From Eutreptiella sp. 'Long Island Sound 2002' (Eukaryota; Euglenozoa; Euglenophyceae; Eutreptiales; Eutreptiaceae): a stretch of 64,000 bases of DNA. The stretch is taken from assembly GCA_964036045.1 (NCBI GenBank), contig OZ038381.1, forward strand, positions 115,341,790-115,405,789, read 5' to 3'. The notes beneath the pieces are model-generated. The model was not told the origin of the DNA and did no database searches. It saw nothing but the letters and a program-made list of their open reading frames with translations. The translations under genes were made by a program, and so were the position numbers. Shown in pieces: positions 31,540-42,884 of this stretch (its first letter is position 1; each line of letters starts with the position of its first letter).

Positions 31540-31983
31540 TTGGCAGAGCGCCGTATGAAAGTGTCACGGTGGTCTTGTGTGCTAGGGGCGTCCCTGGACT
31601 TGACAGGACTCATCGCCCGGTCCGCTGTTGTTGAGCCTGTTGTTAAGTCCTTCGAATCACCAAGGCCACATCTCATGACACTCAGCAGCTTTGAGAGGGC
31701 ACACGCTTCACCCCTGGTGCACACCCCAACGTCCTCAATATACCCTACTGCGGCGAGGTCGTTGGCGCAGAAGCCAGCTTGTTCTATTTACTTGCGTGTG
31801 GCTCGATTAGTCACACCGAGTCCCGTTTCCTCAATCTGTCCCCGCATAGCCAAGTCGATGACACCGAGCCCCCCTATGCTGCCCTTGCTAGTGTGCTCAC
31901 CCTTGGTGGGGTTGCTCACACCCACACGGCATTGGTACGCACACCCGGATTGGGCGGCATTGGTGCGCAACAATGACACTTAG
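31540..31983 (+). other. Open frame with three 16-residue repeats, unrecognised
   Basis: The 147-codon frame contains three tandem imperfect 16-residue repeats (about 31735-31880): SIYPTAARSLAQKPAC, SIYLRVARLVTPSPVS and SICPRIAKSMTPSPPM. The DNA copies have diverged more than the protein pattern S-I-x-P/L-x-x-A-R/K-x-x-T-P-S-P, hinting at past selection. No family is known to me, and it lies inside the presumed DGAT2 intron. It ends in TAG. Confidence 0.3.
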
Positions 31984-32579
31984 GGAGGGCACGGGATATG
32001 GCACCAGACTCTACCTCATCCGTGCAGCCAGCCAATCAAAAGAGAGCCTGGTGCCCATTCGACTACTCTATAGCGCATTTCTATGTTTTTTTCTGTGGCA
32101 CACTACCTAGTTGAGCACGCAATTTGCTGCTCAAGGCTGCGTTGCTGCTCCCAAATTCTCTTCCACCCCCCTATGTGGATCATTGTGCTCGTGGATGCCC
32201 TCCTAGCGAGCTTGGATGAACACTGAACTCATGGTTTCGCTCATGTATTTTAGGGAACGTAGGAATGTTGAACCTCGTTGTTGGAGGGGGCAAGGAGGTG
32301 GTTACATCTCCGACCAACAGCGCCAGGTTAGTCATTTCACCGCCGCGCGCACAGGTGCAAGCTTGTCCTTGCGGACCCTTGGGAAGGCCGAGGGGCATGC
32401 AGGTGGGGCTGCAGGGCGCATTAGTGGTGCTTGGAATGCGCATACTTTTGAGGTTGTGGTGGTAGAGAGGAACGGCTACTCGGGCGGTGACAAAATACAT
32501 TGATGCACTGCAAACGGAGCTGTAGGCGGGGTGTATCATAGCGAGCGCTATTACTTTCGTTGAACATTTCCGAGTTCGG

Positions 32580-32580
<1 letters not shown>

Positions 32581-32608
<28 letters not shown>
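32581..32608 (+). repeat. (AC)14 microsatellite
   Basis: Perfect dinucleotide run. Other AC/GT runs occur at 31480, 42234 and 44500. Confidence 0.95.
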
Positions 32609-32611
<3 letters not shown>

Positions 32612-32949
32612 GACAACGGTAACGTTTGGCAGAAACCGGCCCTATATGACCCGCAACTGAAAAATGACATGTTTTCAACCCCCCCCCAAAAAAAAAACGC
32701 TATAGTTTTGCACATGCAACCTCACCGTCAAAACTTATGCCCAAAGGGTACTATATCAACAGAAAGTGTTACACCCCCAGAAAAAAACAGGCACCAGAAA
32801 CAGAGAAAAAGTTCCGCAGTCCGTATCCTAAGGATGTACTGTACATCAATGACATGTCACACCACTGATCGATGTCTTTTTGTGTTTGTTGCCGCCCGTG
32901 GCATTGCCTCCGTGGCTTTGCCCCACTAAAACTCTGAAGAACATGATAC

Positions 32950-33600
32950 ATGTCGTTGCGGAATTTCACAACAACACACCGTCACTTGTAAGCTTTCTCC
33001 AACCTCGGTGTGTCTCGTATGGTTGCAACATTCTGCATTGAGACATTAGGGTTTATGTATACTTTTATGAAGGGGCAAAATGTGGTATGACGAAACATCG
33101 CAAGTGCACCTGATGCATGATGGCTAAATTACGAACTCCAAGTGATGCGTCCCTACGAAATTCTCCAACGACACAAATAAATCTCTTCCAACCCGAAAGG
33201 TTAATATGTGTCGTTGCAAATTTTCGCAACGCCACAGCACATGTCGTTGCGAAATTTCACAAACATAGTATGTCGCTGCGAGATTTCGCAACGATATACT
33301 GTGTGTCACTGCGAAATCTCGCAACGACACACCCTGCGCTGTTGCGGAATTTCACATTGAGACATCTCTCATACGTCTCCACATGTATTAAGGTGTGCAA
33401 TACAAGTTCCTTGTACCAGAAACATAAGCAAATATCTTGTCCTCATCACCAAAGTGTGTAGAAGATTGTAGTAATACAGTAGCACTCCCAAACACAGTGT
33501 GCCGTTGCGACTTTTTGCAGCCTCACCCAGTCTGCCCTTGCGAAATTTCGCAACGAAACACACGATGGCGTTACAAAATTGAGCAACGACACAAATCTCT
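32950..33600. repeat. Cluster of palindromic 'gtcgttgcgaaatttcgcaacgac' repeats
   Basis: Units built on the palindrome ttgcgaaatttcgcaa, often extended to tgtcgttgcg...cgcaacgaca, recur about every 35-45 bases at 33190-33350, with others at 32955 and 33500-33590. Most copies carry a few mismatches but keep both arms. A second cluster lies at 42645-42850. Each unit can fold into a hairpin. Confidence 0.75.
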
Positions 33601-33963
33601 CATCACATATCGTCATTTATGATATGCAATCCCAGTTTTCTCTCACAGAAAAATAAGCAAGGGCTTCTTCCTCATCAGTGAAGTCCATTGAAGAGTCAAT
33701 TGTAGTAACAACGTAACAAATGAAACATGTGAAGAGGCTTCTAGAACGAACGCAATCCGCAATTGGAATCTAAATACGACGATATCAATTACAAGGTGAT
33801 GCATCCAAGACATCAAACAGCTTACCTTGCATCCGGTTTATATGTACTTTGCATTATTAGTTCACAATGCCATGCCGATCACACCAAACGAACATTAGGT
33901 ACAGCAACAAGGACCATAAAGTATGGAAGTACTATACAACTCTGTTTTTGAAAAAATTTCCTC

Positions 33964-34614
33964 ATGGATGAATATGCCCGTTTTTTGTCTCTCCACCTTG
34001 GACAGCATGTTTGCGCAAATGGGCTCGAAATTTTGCGAGATGCTGTACGTTGTTGTCCGTGGCTGATGTTTGTTCAATTCCGCACAGACCTCCAATATGT
34101 GCGACTTAACATTCACTCTTTTGAGGACTTGTGGAGCGCACTGCTTGAACGAGCACACCCCAGATGGTTGAACACTTCCACGCAACAAGTGTTTCACATC
34201 TGGAGGGTATTGCACAACCGTGGCAGGTCCTGCAATCAACGGAATACAATTGTCAAGATCAGGATGTTGTTTGTTGGCATGTGGAGGTATGGTGCACGCA
34301 CAAGAGACAACACATGCATCCCAATTTCCTGCCATTATTGCACGGGCATGGGAATGGATGTCGAATCACCAAGTTGCTCTGCCGATAGAAGATTACAAAC
34401 GTGCTCGCCGGTCACTGGATCCCGCTGGAGTAGACATTACATTGGACTCGACTGTACAGCAATTGCAATTGTTACGATCACCAAACCTCCACGACTGCCA
34501 ACATATGGTGGTCATCCAGTGCTCTACAAAATGTTGTCTAAGGTCGGAACCAGTGCCGCGGAGGTTGTTGTGCGTCTGCAACGGGGGTCTAGGCGTCGGT
34601 TAGGGCAGTTTTAA
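33964..34614 (+). other. Protein-like frames, unrecognised, frameshifted
   Basis: A 216-codon frame opens with helical sequence (FEDLWSALLERAHPRWLNTS, VFHIWRVLHNRG). From about 34300 the overlapping frame (34220-34603; ARAWEWMSNHQVALPIEDYK) reads more protein-like, so a frameshift is likely. It could be a transposon capsid- or transposase-type protein. I recognise no motif. Confidence 0.3.
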
Positions 34615-34942
34615 GGGTTGGAAACCACCAAAAGTGGGTGGTTGCGGGTGGATTAGGTGCGCTCGGAATCACTTTTTGAGCCAGGTAGCCCAAGGTATGG
34701 TCGGTCTTCGGTTTGGGGCTATCGGCGGCTACTGTGCACGAAGTCTGGGATTTTGGGGGCCTTTCGGGGGCGGTTCGCGGACATTTTGTGGAGTTAGAGG
34801 GGCTTCCATATCATAACAACGGGGGACGGAAGGATGCACGAGGTCTTGCTAATGGCGTTTTTTTTGATTGCTTGAAACACGGAGGTTACGTCGGATGCTG
34901 GCGGTTTTATACCAACAAGGCAATGGTCGCGGCAGCAGGGGT

Positions 34943-35307
34943 TTGAGGCAGAGGCAGAGGCAGAGTTAGAGCGACCAGAGAAGGTACATGCCGCGGACTA
35001 GCCACAAGCACAGCCACAGCGACCAGAGAAGGGAGATGCCGTGAATCAAGCACAAGCATAGGCACATGGACATGCCGCGGATCAGCTAGAAGCAGAGAGG
35101 GTAGCACAAGTATCCACAAAATTGACGCAAAAGCTTTTGAGCGCACCAAGCCCCCCAAAAGATCGGCCCCTTGAGCCAAGAAGGCAAGGGCCAGCCCGCC
35201 ATGAAGAAGGTGCCGCACACCCGCGTCCTCACCATTGGTGTTGGAGTCGACACAGAGTAGTCGGAGTCAGAGGTTGGCGGAATTGCCAGCCGAGTGCAAG
35301 AATCTAG
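34943..35307 (+). pseudogene. Glu/Ala/Gln-rich low-complexity coding remnant
   Basis: One frame reads EAEAEAELERPEKVHAAD, PQAQPQRPEKGDAVNQAQA and AHGHAADQLEAERVAQVSTK with TAG codons at 34999 and 35059, each in a place where Gln would fit the local repeat. RPEK and HAAD each occur twice, so it is an internal duplication of a coiled, low-complexity protein. It continues to TAG at 35305. No function is assigned. Confidence 0.35.
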
Positions 35308-35959
35308 GCCACACTATCAACATGTTTTCCGACAAGGCGAGAGAGCACAAACAGAGAGGGAGACAGAGAGAAACAACAAGGGCGGAGAAACATTCCCTAA
35401 ATGCGTGGAGAGGACCGGAAGCTCTTCAATGAGTTGATGCACACGCACAAGAGGACGATTGCGAACAGCGACGACGAGGCCTGGATCGAGGACGTAGGAT
35501 TATGAGCATTGGGTCTTTTTGAGTCCATTTTCGCAGCCTCTCAACGATGCCCCGGCACCCCCCCACTGACATGTGGCTTCCCTCGGGGACCAATGAGGGG
35601 GCGATTACACGTGCATCTATGCGCCATGCAAAGTTTTATTCCATACTTCGACAGTCCGTCTATACCATGACCGAGGGATGAGGGTGTGCCAATTGCATGA
35701 TGGGCTAACCCTTTGGCCTTGGTGGCCGTGAACCGGGGCCGTTAAACTTGTGCTACCAAGGGGAAAAAAGGTTCTTGGATTGCGAGCACCAGCGGACCAA
35801 GACCTTGGGAACTAGGTGTACGGAGCAGGTGTCCACCATGTGTGCCCCGTCGTAGGCGCAGTGTAACGGTCAACTTCAAATTGCCAGGACCCGACCTAAT
35901 AAAGGAAGCTGCTACACAGGCTGCAAGGGACGTTGTAGCCGGCAAGCTGGCTGCCTGCA

Positions 35960-36960
35960 GGGCGCACCGGCCGCATGCCTAATTTTCCAATCGCGCACCC
36001 TAGCCCACGTGATGAAGGGCCCCTCCGCCCTTCCAAGCCTAGCCGCCACTTGTTTGTGCTTGTTTGTGGTGGTTGTGGACCGGGAGGGCGAGGAGGCGTG
36101 GATCGTCGATCCGCTACTCTTGCAGCTGGCGGAGGACATGGCGGTCGGCTTTCAGCGTGCCGTCTTTATCGTGCATTTCGTGGAAAAGGGCTACACGCAG
36201 AAGGTGGTGCAGCGGCAACAATGCTCGTACCTGGTCGTTAAAGCCGCCAGCTCCTTCATCTACAGTCCCACGGACGACTGAGGATTCCCCAACCCGGCGA
36301 CCTCTTCGACAAGAACACGATTGAACAGCACAGGGAAGAGTAGCGTTCCACTCTAGAATGCGTCTAGGAATGGAGCCAAATCAAAGCGAAGCCTCGGTCA
36401 AGGGCACGTGTGCTGTACATCCCCAAGCGCCCCTACATCGTCATCCATGTCGAGGCAACACAACAATAGGGACTGTTGTCCCAACGAGTAAACATCGCTT
36501 CGCAAGGAGGCCATGATGGCGGCCTTGGCAAGGCGTAGTGGACGTGCCCATGACGTGATGAAGAGAGTGGCAGCCGACCCGGAACCCGTGGTGAGGCCGA
36601 CAGACGCAGCCATGGAAATGATTTACTGCAGCACCACTCGTGTGCAAAAGCTCCTTGGATCGGTGCGCCCAAGTCAAAAGTGGAGCAAGACCTGGATGCA
36701 TTTGGTGGTGAAGAGGCAGTGGGTGGTGTTGCTCGTCAATGAGACGGAAAGTGACGTGGCCATGTACGTGAAGCCACCTGGGTGACCAAGGAAAAACACG
36801 CCCGAACAGAGCAAGCAAGAAGCAAAGAAACAGACCAAGCAAGCAAGCAAGGTACACAAGAGAAAGTAGGAAAGTACGGAGGAAGAAGAAGAGCATGAAC
36901 GGCACAAGCCTAGGAAAGAAGAAAGCGCAAAAGAGGAAGAGGAGGTAAAAGATACGAAGA
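35960..36960 (+). other. Weakly coding-like stretch, unrecognised
   Basis: Frames at 36009-36281 (VVVDREGEEAWIVDPLLLQL, VGFQRAVFIVHFVEKGYTQK) and 36513-36785 (TRVQKLLGSVRP, WMHLVVKRQWVVLLVNETES) look protein-like and are followed by a Lys/Glu-rich tail. Stops separate the parts. I cannot name a family; retroelement remnant is the default. Confidence 0.25.
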
Positions 36961-38207
36961 GAGCAAAATCGGATGGAGGACAGGGACAGAGGTCATCGCA
37001 CCACGGCACTGGGCGCTGCTCTGTGCCATGGGTCGTAGATTTGGCGTTGGTTCATGCAGCCTGCCATTGTCTGGTTTGGACGACAAGCACTACACACAAC
37101 CCCCCTCCCCCGTCCCGGGCTCCGCCACCTAAACAAAAATTCATTGAATGCCGTGGATTTTTGTGCAGCCTGCCCCGGCTACCACGGCCACGCGTGGCCA
37201 ATCACATGCCCCCGATCGCGGGGCAGACTCATGGAGCGCGTGGTTCCCAACCCCCTAGCCCACCGCCATTCCCCTTGCCCCCTTCCCTCCGGTCCCTCTA
37301 TCCACCATCTTCCCTGTTGCCTCCCCTTCTCGCTGCCCCCCATGTCGCCTCCCTTCCTCCATGTTGTGGGTCACGGTCACTTGGCATGTTTGCTTCCTTG
37401 TCTGTACCTTGTGGTTGTTGGCCAGCTCTATCGTGTGCAGTAGTTGGTCATACTGCACAAGCACACTGTTCTCCTCCTCCCTCCTCCCCACCCACCTCGG
37501 GTTACCTGGTGATCCGTGTGGCTGCCACAGTTAGGCCCAAAGGGTCCTTCGCACATCGCCAGTGCGGCGCCCTTGCATCGCACATGCACCGCCCTTGCAT
37601 CGCCCCCGCATCACCCTTGCATAGCCCGCTTCCAATCAACTGCCGACTCCCATCGGCTTCCCTTTTCCCCTTTTTCCGCTTCTCTTGCTTCTCTGCTGCT
37701 TCTCCGTTTCCCATCTGCACCCCTATCCTCACAGTCTACGTCCAGCAGCCCCAGCAATGAGGCCACCCCATGGCACACGTCGCCCCGGAGTGCCCTTTGG
37801 CACATGGAAGTTTAGCCGCATGTGTAAAGTAACCACTGCTTTCCTTCATTTGGCCGCTTTCAGCTGGTTCTAGGGCGGTTTTGGGCAAAATAAGGCTGAT
37901 CTTGGCCCTAAATTGCAGGTTTTGAAATGGAGGTCCGGCACTTGCGACACCCGTTCTTAGCCGCCACTGTTGAGTCTGTGGCTCATACTTTATGTGGTTG
38001 TCCGTCACACCCATAGGTAGCATCCATCGAAATCTTGGCCGAATCTGAAGCACCACGACGGAGCTCTGGTTTTTGCCCATTTAGCGTGTGCTTGCTGCTT
38101 GCTTGCTCGCTGCTGCCTGCTGCTTGCTAAACCTAGTGGGTCCACCCTAGACAATAAAGAGGGTTATAGAACCGAGAGTCGTTCCACCAGCTCGATGACC
38201 ACGCCAT
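36961..38207. other. No recognised gene
   Basis: C/T-rich sequence without a coherent coding frame. An aataaa at about 38152 (gacaataaagaggg) near the telomere-like repeat may be a poly(A) signal of an old insertion. Confidence 0.3.
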
Positions 38208-38228
38208 AACCCTAACCCTAACCCTAAC
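38208..38228 (-). repeat. Interstitial telomere-like repeat (CCCTAA strand)
   Basis: Three and a half perfect taaccc units. The TTAGGG-type unit is common in protists and animals and differs from the TTTAGGG usual in plants and many green algae. Confidence 0.9.
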
Positions 38229-38359
38229 ATTTGCAGCGAACCGGTTCAGCCAAGCCAGTCATGTTGATTAGTCCGAACAGGAACCCCCTAATTTCGTTCA
38301 TAGCTGCTTTTGGCACATCATCGCTCTCCATTTTGGACCCCAACAACAACGCTGACCCA

Positions 38360-38845
38360 ACCCCAGGGTTAGAGCTGGGGCCAGGGTTAGGGCTTAGGTG
38401 AGGGTTAGGGACAAGGCTAGGGTTCGGGTTACAGGGAGTATCTGTGCCGTGCGCTACTTTTCCAACGTGTTTATCCGTAAGCGGCTAGCTTTGAAACATC
38501 TCGCAAAATGCACCATAAGGAGACATAACCCTTGGGTACCACATGCCGTGGCCCAACTCCAAGGGTAGGATCTTCAAAGAGCAACCAACGGCATTTCTAT
38601 AACGCCTAGTCTTGCACGATCTAGCGCTCATCGCATGGACGGTGTGATGGAACAATTTAGTGCAACTCAAGAGTACCAAGGAATAGGCTCAAAACCCCTA
38701 GACAAGGGACCCCCAGGTTATAAATTGCAGCCGCTTGGTAAGGCCAGACGGCTAAAGCTTCGTGCTACGCGCGTGCCGCGCCACGTGGTCCCCCTTATGG
38801 CTAGGGCTAGGCTTAGGGCTAGGGCTAGGGGTAGGGGTACGTGCA
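38360..38845 (+). repeat. Degenerate telomere-like repeats (TTAGGG strand)
   Basis: Two patches of diverged units, 38360-38435 (gggttagggcttaggtgagg, gggttagggac) and 38795-38845 (ggctagggctaggcttaggg), run in the orientation opposite to the perfect block at 38208. They alternate ttaggg with ctaggg variants. Confidence 0.65.
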
Positions 38846-40069
38846 CGTCTTGGATTACGACGAGGCTGAGGGTTGGGGAGGGTGCTAGGGTCAAGTTTGG
38901 GTGTTTCAAGACAACACTAGGGTGCAAAGTGGACAAAATTTTCTTCTCGGCGTCCTTTGTGCCGATGGAGCGTCGGGTGCATTAGGCGCCCATGGACTCC
39001 CAAGGGCGGCACCTATGGCAACTGAATGCTTGCGAGACACCCTGCAAGGAGTGCGGGGGGGCTTGGCGTACTAGGACTGGCGGAATCGCCCCCGCCAGGG
39101 CAAACTATCCGTGTGTGCATTTGCGTGCTTGTGTCCCTCTCCATCACTTACAAACACCCCCTTGTCTAGCGGACGTTTAGATAGTCATTGACACCCACTC
39201 TCCCCGCTCACACAACGGTCGGACCAGTTTGACTAAGTATGTCATTGAGCACCTATGGGCGAGGCGTGACCACAAAAGAATGGAGCATTGATGGAATGTT
39301 CTAGTAGAACAACGCGCTTCACATGCCGTCATATGGCCTCAACTCCAGTCCCAATGATGCAACTATATTCCTTTTGATTGATTGAACTGTCCACTCTTTA
39401 ATCAAAGGAGGTGCAAAGGAGAACACAATCCCCTCCCCCTTGGAAGGCCTATCAAATAGGTCTATCACCCCCTCAATGTACGATGTGCAAAAGCTGCCCG
39501 ACACCTAGCAATACGATGTCTCCTGCTCGGAGCACCCCTTGCCACGATGGAGTTGGACACTACCCGCCGCTTGTATTATTGTATTCGAGACTTCACATGA
39601 TGAAGCACACAAAGGGATGTCTAATACTGTTTCACCCATGTCGGCTGTGTGCAGCATTGCTTTTTGGAATACCGAAAAGGCCGCTAACGAGGGTCACTAT
39701 ATGGGGCCGTGTTTCCGTAGGCAACAGGTGCCAAGCAGAGGGCGTTAGCTGCAACCATAGCTCCGGAGCCCGGTCCCATCACCACTCTCGCAGTGCCCAA
39801 AGATCCGTCAATAGTAAAATAAACACAAACAAGGCAACGAATGTGTACACAACACAAAGTCGTCTACTGTTCCTGTATCAAAAACCTCCTTGCCCAACTT
39901 TTGTTGTCAATCAGAATAGGGCAATCCCGATTTCTAACACCAATCACGGCATATATCGCCATGTTTGCAATGATCCACTTCCTCCGTGGGAAAGAAATAC
40001 AACACTATGTGGTGAATCACCGGATATGCACAAGCTGCACTTTTTTTGTTGGAAATAGCGGCAACGGCA
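38846..40069. other. No recognised gene
   Basis: Several short frames are open, but none has motifs or consistent codon-like composition. The RT fragment on the minus strand begins to the right. Confidence 0.3.
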
Positions 40070-40850
40070 TCATAAACTAGGCTTTCTCTTGTAGCTTGCC
40101 CAATAATCTGGGGTGTTGCCCACACACTGTTGGGTCCCCCAACCATGTACCTACATACTTAACCTTGGGCGCTCCTACCGAACCCAAAAACCCTGTTACC
40201 TCGTTTGGCTGTTTGATGTTCAAGAGTACCATTTCACATTTTGTAAGTTTCAACTAGTAACATGACATCTCTTGTTACTTATCAAGTACTTTTTGTGTAG
40301 GTGGCAAGGAACGATGCACTTCCTAGAAAATGACTAGTAGAAACAACATCGTGTCCTCTACATACAAATAACGTTGTGCTTGCAGCCAACACGCTTCGAT
40401 TTTATACCAATCCGGCTTTCAATAGCGAAAATATAGTGGGGAACGGGTGTCCCCTTGTTTAATCGCCAAGTCGAGATGGAGGGTGGGGGATGCCAGCTAG
40501 TTACCCACAAGAAAACTCACTGTTCCTCGCAAAAATTGTTTCAATCCCTACACCCAAGCCCCAGGCTGTTCCAATTCAATTGAAAACACTGACGTTAAGT
40601 CATGGTCGGTACCGTCAAATGCCTTTCGAAAATCTATGCTCAACAACAAACCCTGATATATTCCTCTCCAAACCACTTGAATTGTTATGAGGTGTGAATC
40701 CATGCACGTATTCCGCATGAAGCCTTTTGGTTCTAGAGGCACTAGACTCTCTACAAGATTGCCGAGCGCTAATGCCAAGACCCTCGTCAGGCACTTAATC
40801 TTAAAACCCAGGAGGGTGACATTGCGGAGGTGGTCTACCACAATTCGTCC
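40070..40850 (-). pseudogene. Non-LTR reverse transcriptase fragment, minus strand, YVED box
   Basis: Reading down the minus strand: VDHLRNVTLLGFKIKCLTRV and LLLSIDFRKAFDGTDHD (first catalytic Asp) at 40550-40841, then QRYLYVEDTMLFLL (catalytic box YVED at 40353-40364) and KVKYVGTWLGDP with PRLLGKLQEKA near 40080-40190. The order matches a LINE RT. The YxDD box is YVED, losing the first of the two catalytic Asp, and frames change several times, so it is dead. The GVRQG block was not found. Confidence 0.65.
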
Positions 40851-41329
40851 CGCACATCCTCAGGGTTTCATCCGGTCATGCCTTCCATGCAGCCACTCAT
40901 CGACATCCTTGTACGCTACACACGTTTAATAATATCATGCAGACATAGAGAAAGTGCCGTTTTACAGCCTTCGTAGAATGCACCTATGAAGCTGTCGAAC
41001 CACGGAGCAGACGAGGGATCTACATCGGTGAGTACCCAGTTTGCCACTCCTATCATTGGTTGGTGCCAATTTTTGGACTCTACTCCCTTCCATCGGCATG
41101 GTAAGTCCGCAAAGTGATGCTTACAATGTTGTATGGTCGTTCATGTTATCTTCATTGTGGTCGGCCAACAGTGCAACAGCTCATGGGCTACGGTGTGACT
41201 CTGTTTGGATAATTCGGGCATTTTCGCCTCCCATGAGGGTACATTTGCCCGGTACGCGCACGGCGCGCACAACATCCAAAGAAATGTTCCAGCCATCTAT
41301 CACAATGCTTGACCCCCAAACATCACCCC

Positions 41330-41560
41330 CTCCTGTGGCCCAGGAACGCTACGCACAAGCACATGGTATAAATGTCAGCAATCAAATGACTTCCCATTTT
41401 TTCTCCCAACAAATGGGACAATCACATGCACCCCACCCTTGTAGGCCCCATCATGGCCACCGACCTCAAAATGAAAGAATCCCCCTCGTTTGCGTGACGG
41501 ATCAGTCAAATGGCCACACCGAGAAGGGGATTGCTTAACCACTACTCCAGGGGCCACACC
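41330..41560 (-). pseudogene. DDE transposase fragment, minus strand
   Basis: The minus frame has PSRKRGGFFHFEVGGHDGAY directly followed by KGGVHVIVPFVGRKNGKSFD. This matches the relic near 13.3 kb in FF-F-x-x-G-x-HD-x-AYKG-x-x-H-x-x-x-P-x-x-GR, so two divergent copies of one transposase family are present. The part after the stop at 41377 (VRSVPGPQEGV...) may continue it in shifted frames. Confidence 0.5.
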
Positions 41561-41928
41561 AAAGTGTGGGAATACTTTGCCTGGCGCGTGCGCGGCGCGC
41601 TAACGTCCTCTCCATCCCTTCATCTTCTCTTGCCCCATTTGCTTTCGGAAAATGCCTGAGCCTTGCTCGGGATTGTGAAAAACTTTATCGATGTCCTTTA
41701 ACGCCGTCTCCGCCAAAGCGCTCAAGCAATGTGGAGCAGACACTACAAGCGCCTTCTTCGCGTCTGCAAAATACCCTCATACCATCAACATATCTTTTTT
41801 TTAACAGTGATTGCCAGCTCTCTTGCCGCATCTAAGACCAACTCCCACCATATCACCCCCTAACCCCCCCTCAAAACGTGATAAATGCTCCTTGTTACCC
41901 TGTACAAACCCATATTGCCCCAGTAGGT

Positions 41929-42256
41929 AAAAGGTGAAAGCATAGAATGCACAAACATCATCCAAGAACCTGAACTCAAACGCCGTTTGGAAGTCACTTA
42001 TCTAGTTATTCACAAGTTGCTTGATGTAGTTGTCGACCTAAGCTATCCCACCCCCATTGGTTCCCCACTCTTGCTATCACTTGTCCTGGGGAATCTATCC
42101 AAACTATATTGTTGCACACAAGGGTGTGATATCCAAGGCAAATTTTTATGCCCCAATCGGGGTTCAACTCCCAAGCTTGTTTCATACAGCAATGACCATG
42201 TGCTCATCCTTGGAAAGCCCTCCCGCTAGGACTTGTGTGTGTGTGTGTGTGTGTAG
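41929..42256 (+). repeat. Terminal inverted repeat, left arm
   Basis: The sequence from the catagaatgcacaaaca region to a (GT)n run at 42234-42255 is the diverged reverse complement of 44500-44860. Matching blocks in order: atagaatgcacaaaca, catccaag, aagtcacttatct, ttgctatcactt, cacaagggtgtgat, caatgaccatgtgctcat. The ~2.9-kb unit they bound has a (GT)n/(AC)n at both inner edges. Confidence 0.8.
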
Positions 42257-42343
42257 GATGGTTGAAACTTCTGGCACAAATGAATACCCACAGGCAGACC
42301 AAAACAAACGTTCGAAAAAGAATCCTCCAAAAACATATGCATT

Positions 42344-42361
42344 TCGGGGGGGGGGGGGGGG
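42344..42361 (+). repeat. G-run of about 17
   Basis: One of only two long G runs on this strand (other at 5577-5587); most homopolymers in the window are C runs. Confidence 0.9.
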
Positions 42362-42639
42362 TAAACAAACGGTAGGCAATAAAAGGTGGTCCAAAACCAA
42401 CGTCTTTTAGAAGACATCGAGGAAAATAAAAAGAAAACGGTCTAAACAATTACGTGAAAAAACGAAGAAACACGTTTCTAAAAGAAGAAAAAACCAAACA
42501 AAATCTCTTTTATTTCAAATCGCGTGCTTCGTTGTACTTCCTTCCATGGCGAGCATACGAAATACAGTAAATGATGATCAGCTACAACAGCAGTTCTGAC
42601 ATTATCACCACAGACAACCCACCACTATTTTGATAAGGT

Positions 42640-42860
42640 GTCCTTGCGAAATTACGCAACGACACGCAGTGTGTTGTTGCGAAATTTGGCAACGACACAC
42701 TGCCTGCTGTTGCCAAATTTAGCAATGACACTGTGTACGTTCACTGTGTACCTCTAGTGATGGACGCACAACTATTCTAAAAAGGTTTGATTGCCAAATT
42801 TCGCAAGCACACGGAGTGTGTCGTTGGGAGATTGTGCAACAACAAAAACCCTCCAGCGGC
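42640..42860. repeat. Second cluster of palindromic 'ttgcgaaatttcgcaa'-type repeats
   Basis: Five or six diverged units (ccttgcgaaattacgcaacg, tgttgcgaaatttggcaacg, tgttgccaaatttagcaatg and others) lie between the inverted repeats, related to the cluster at 32.95-33.6 kb. Confidence 0.7.
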
Positions 42861-42884
42861 CAAGGGCGGTGTAGGGCATGGGAA

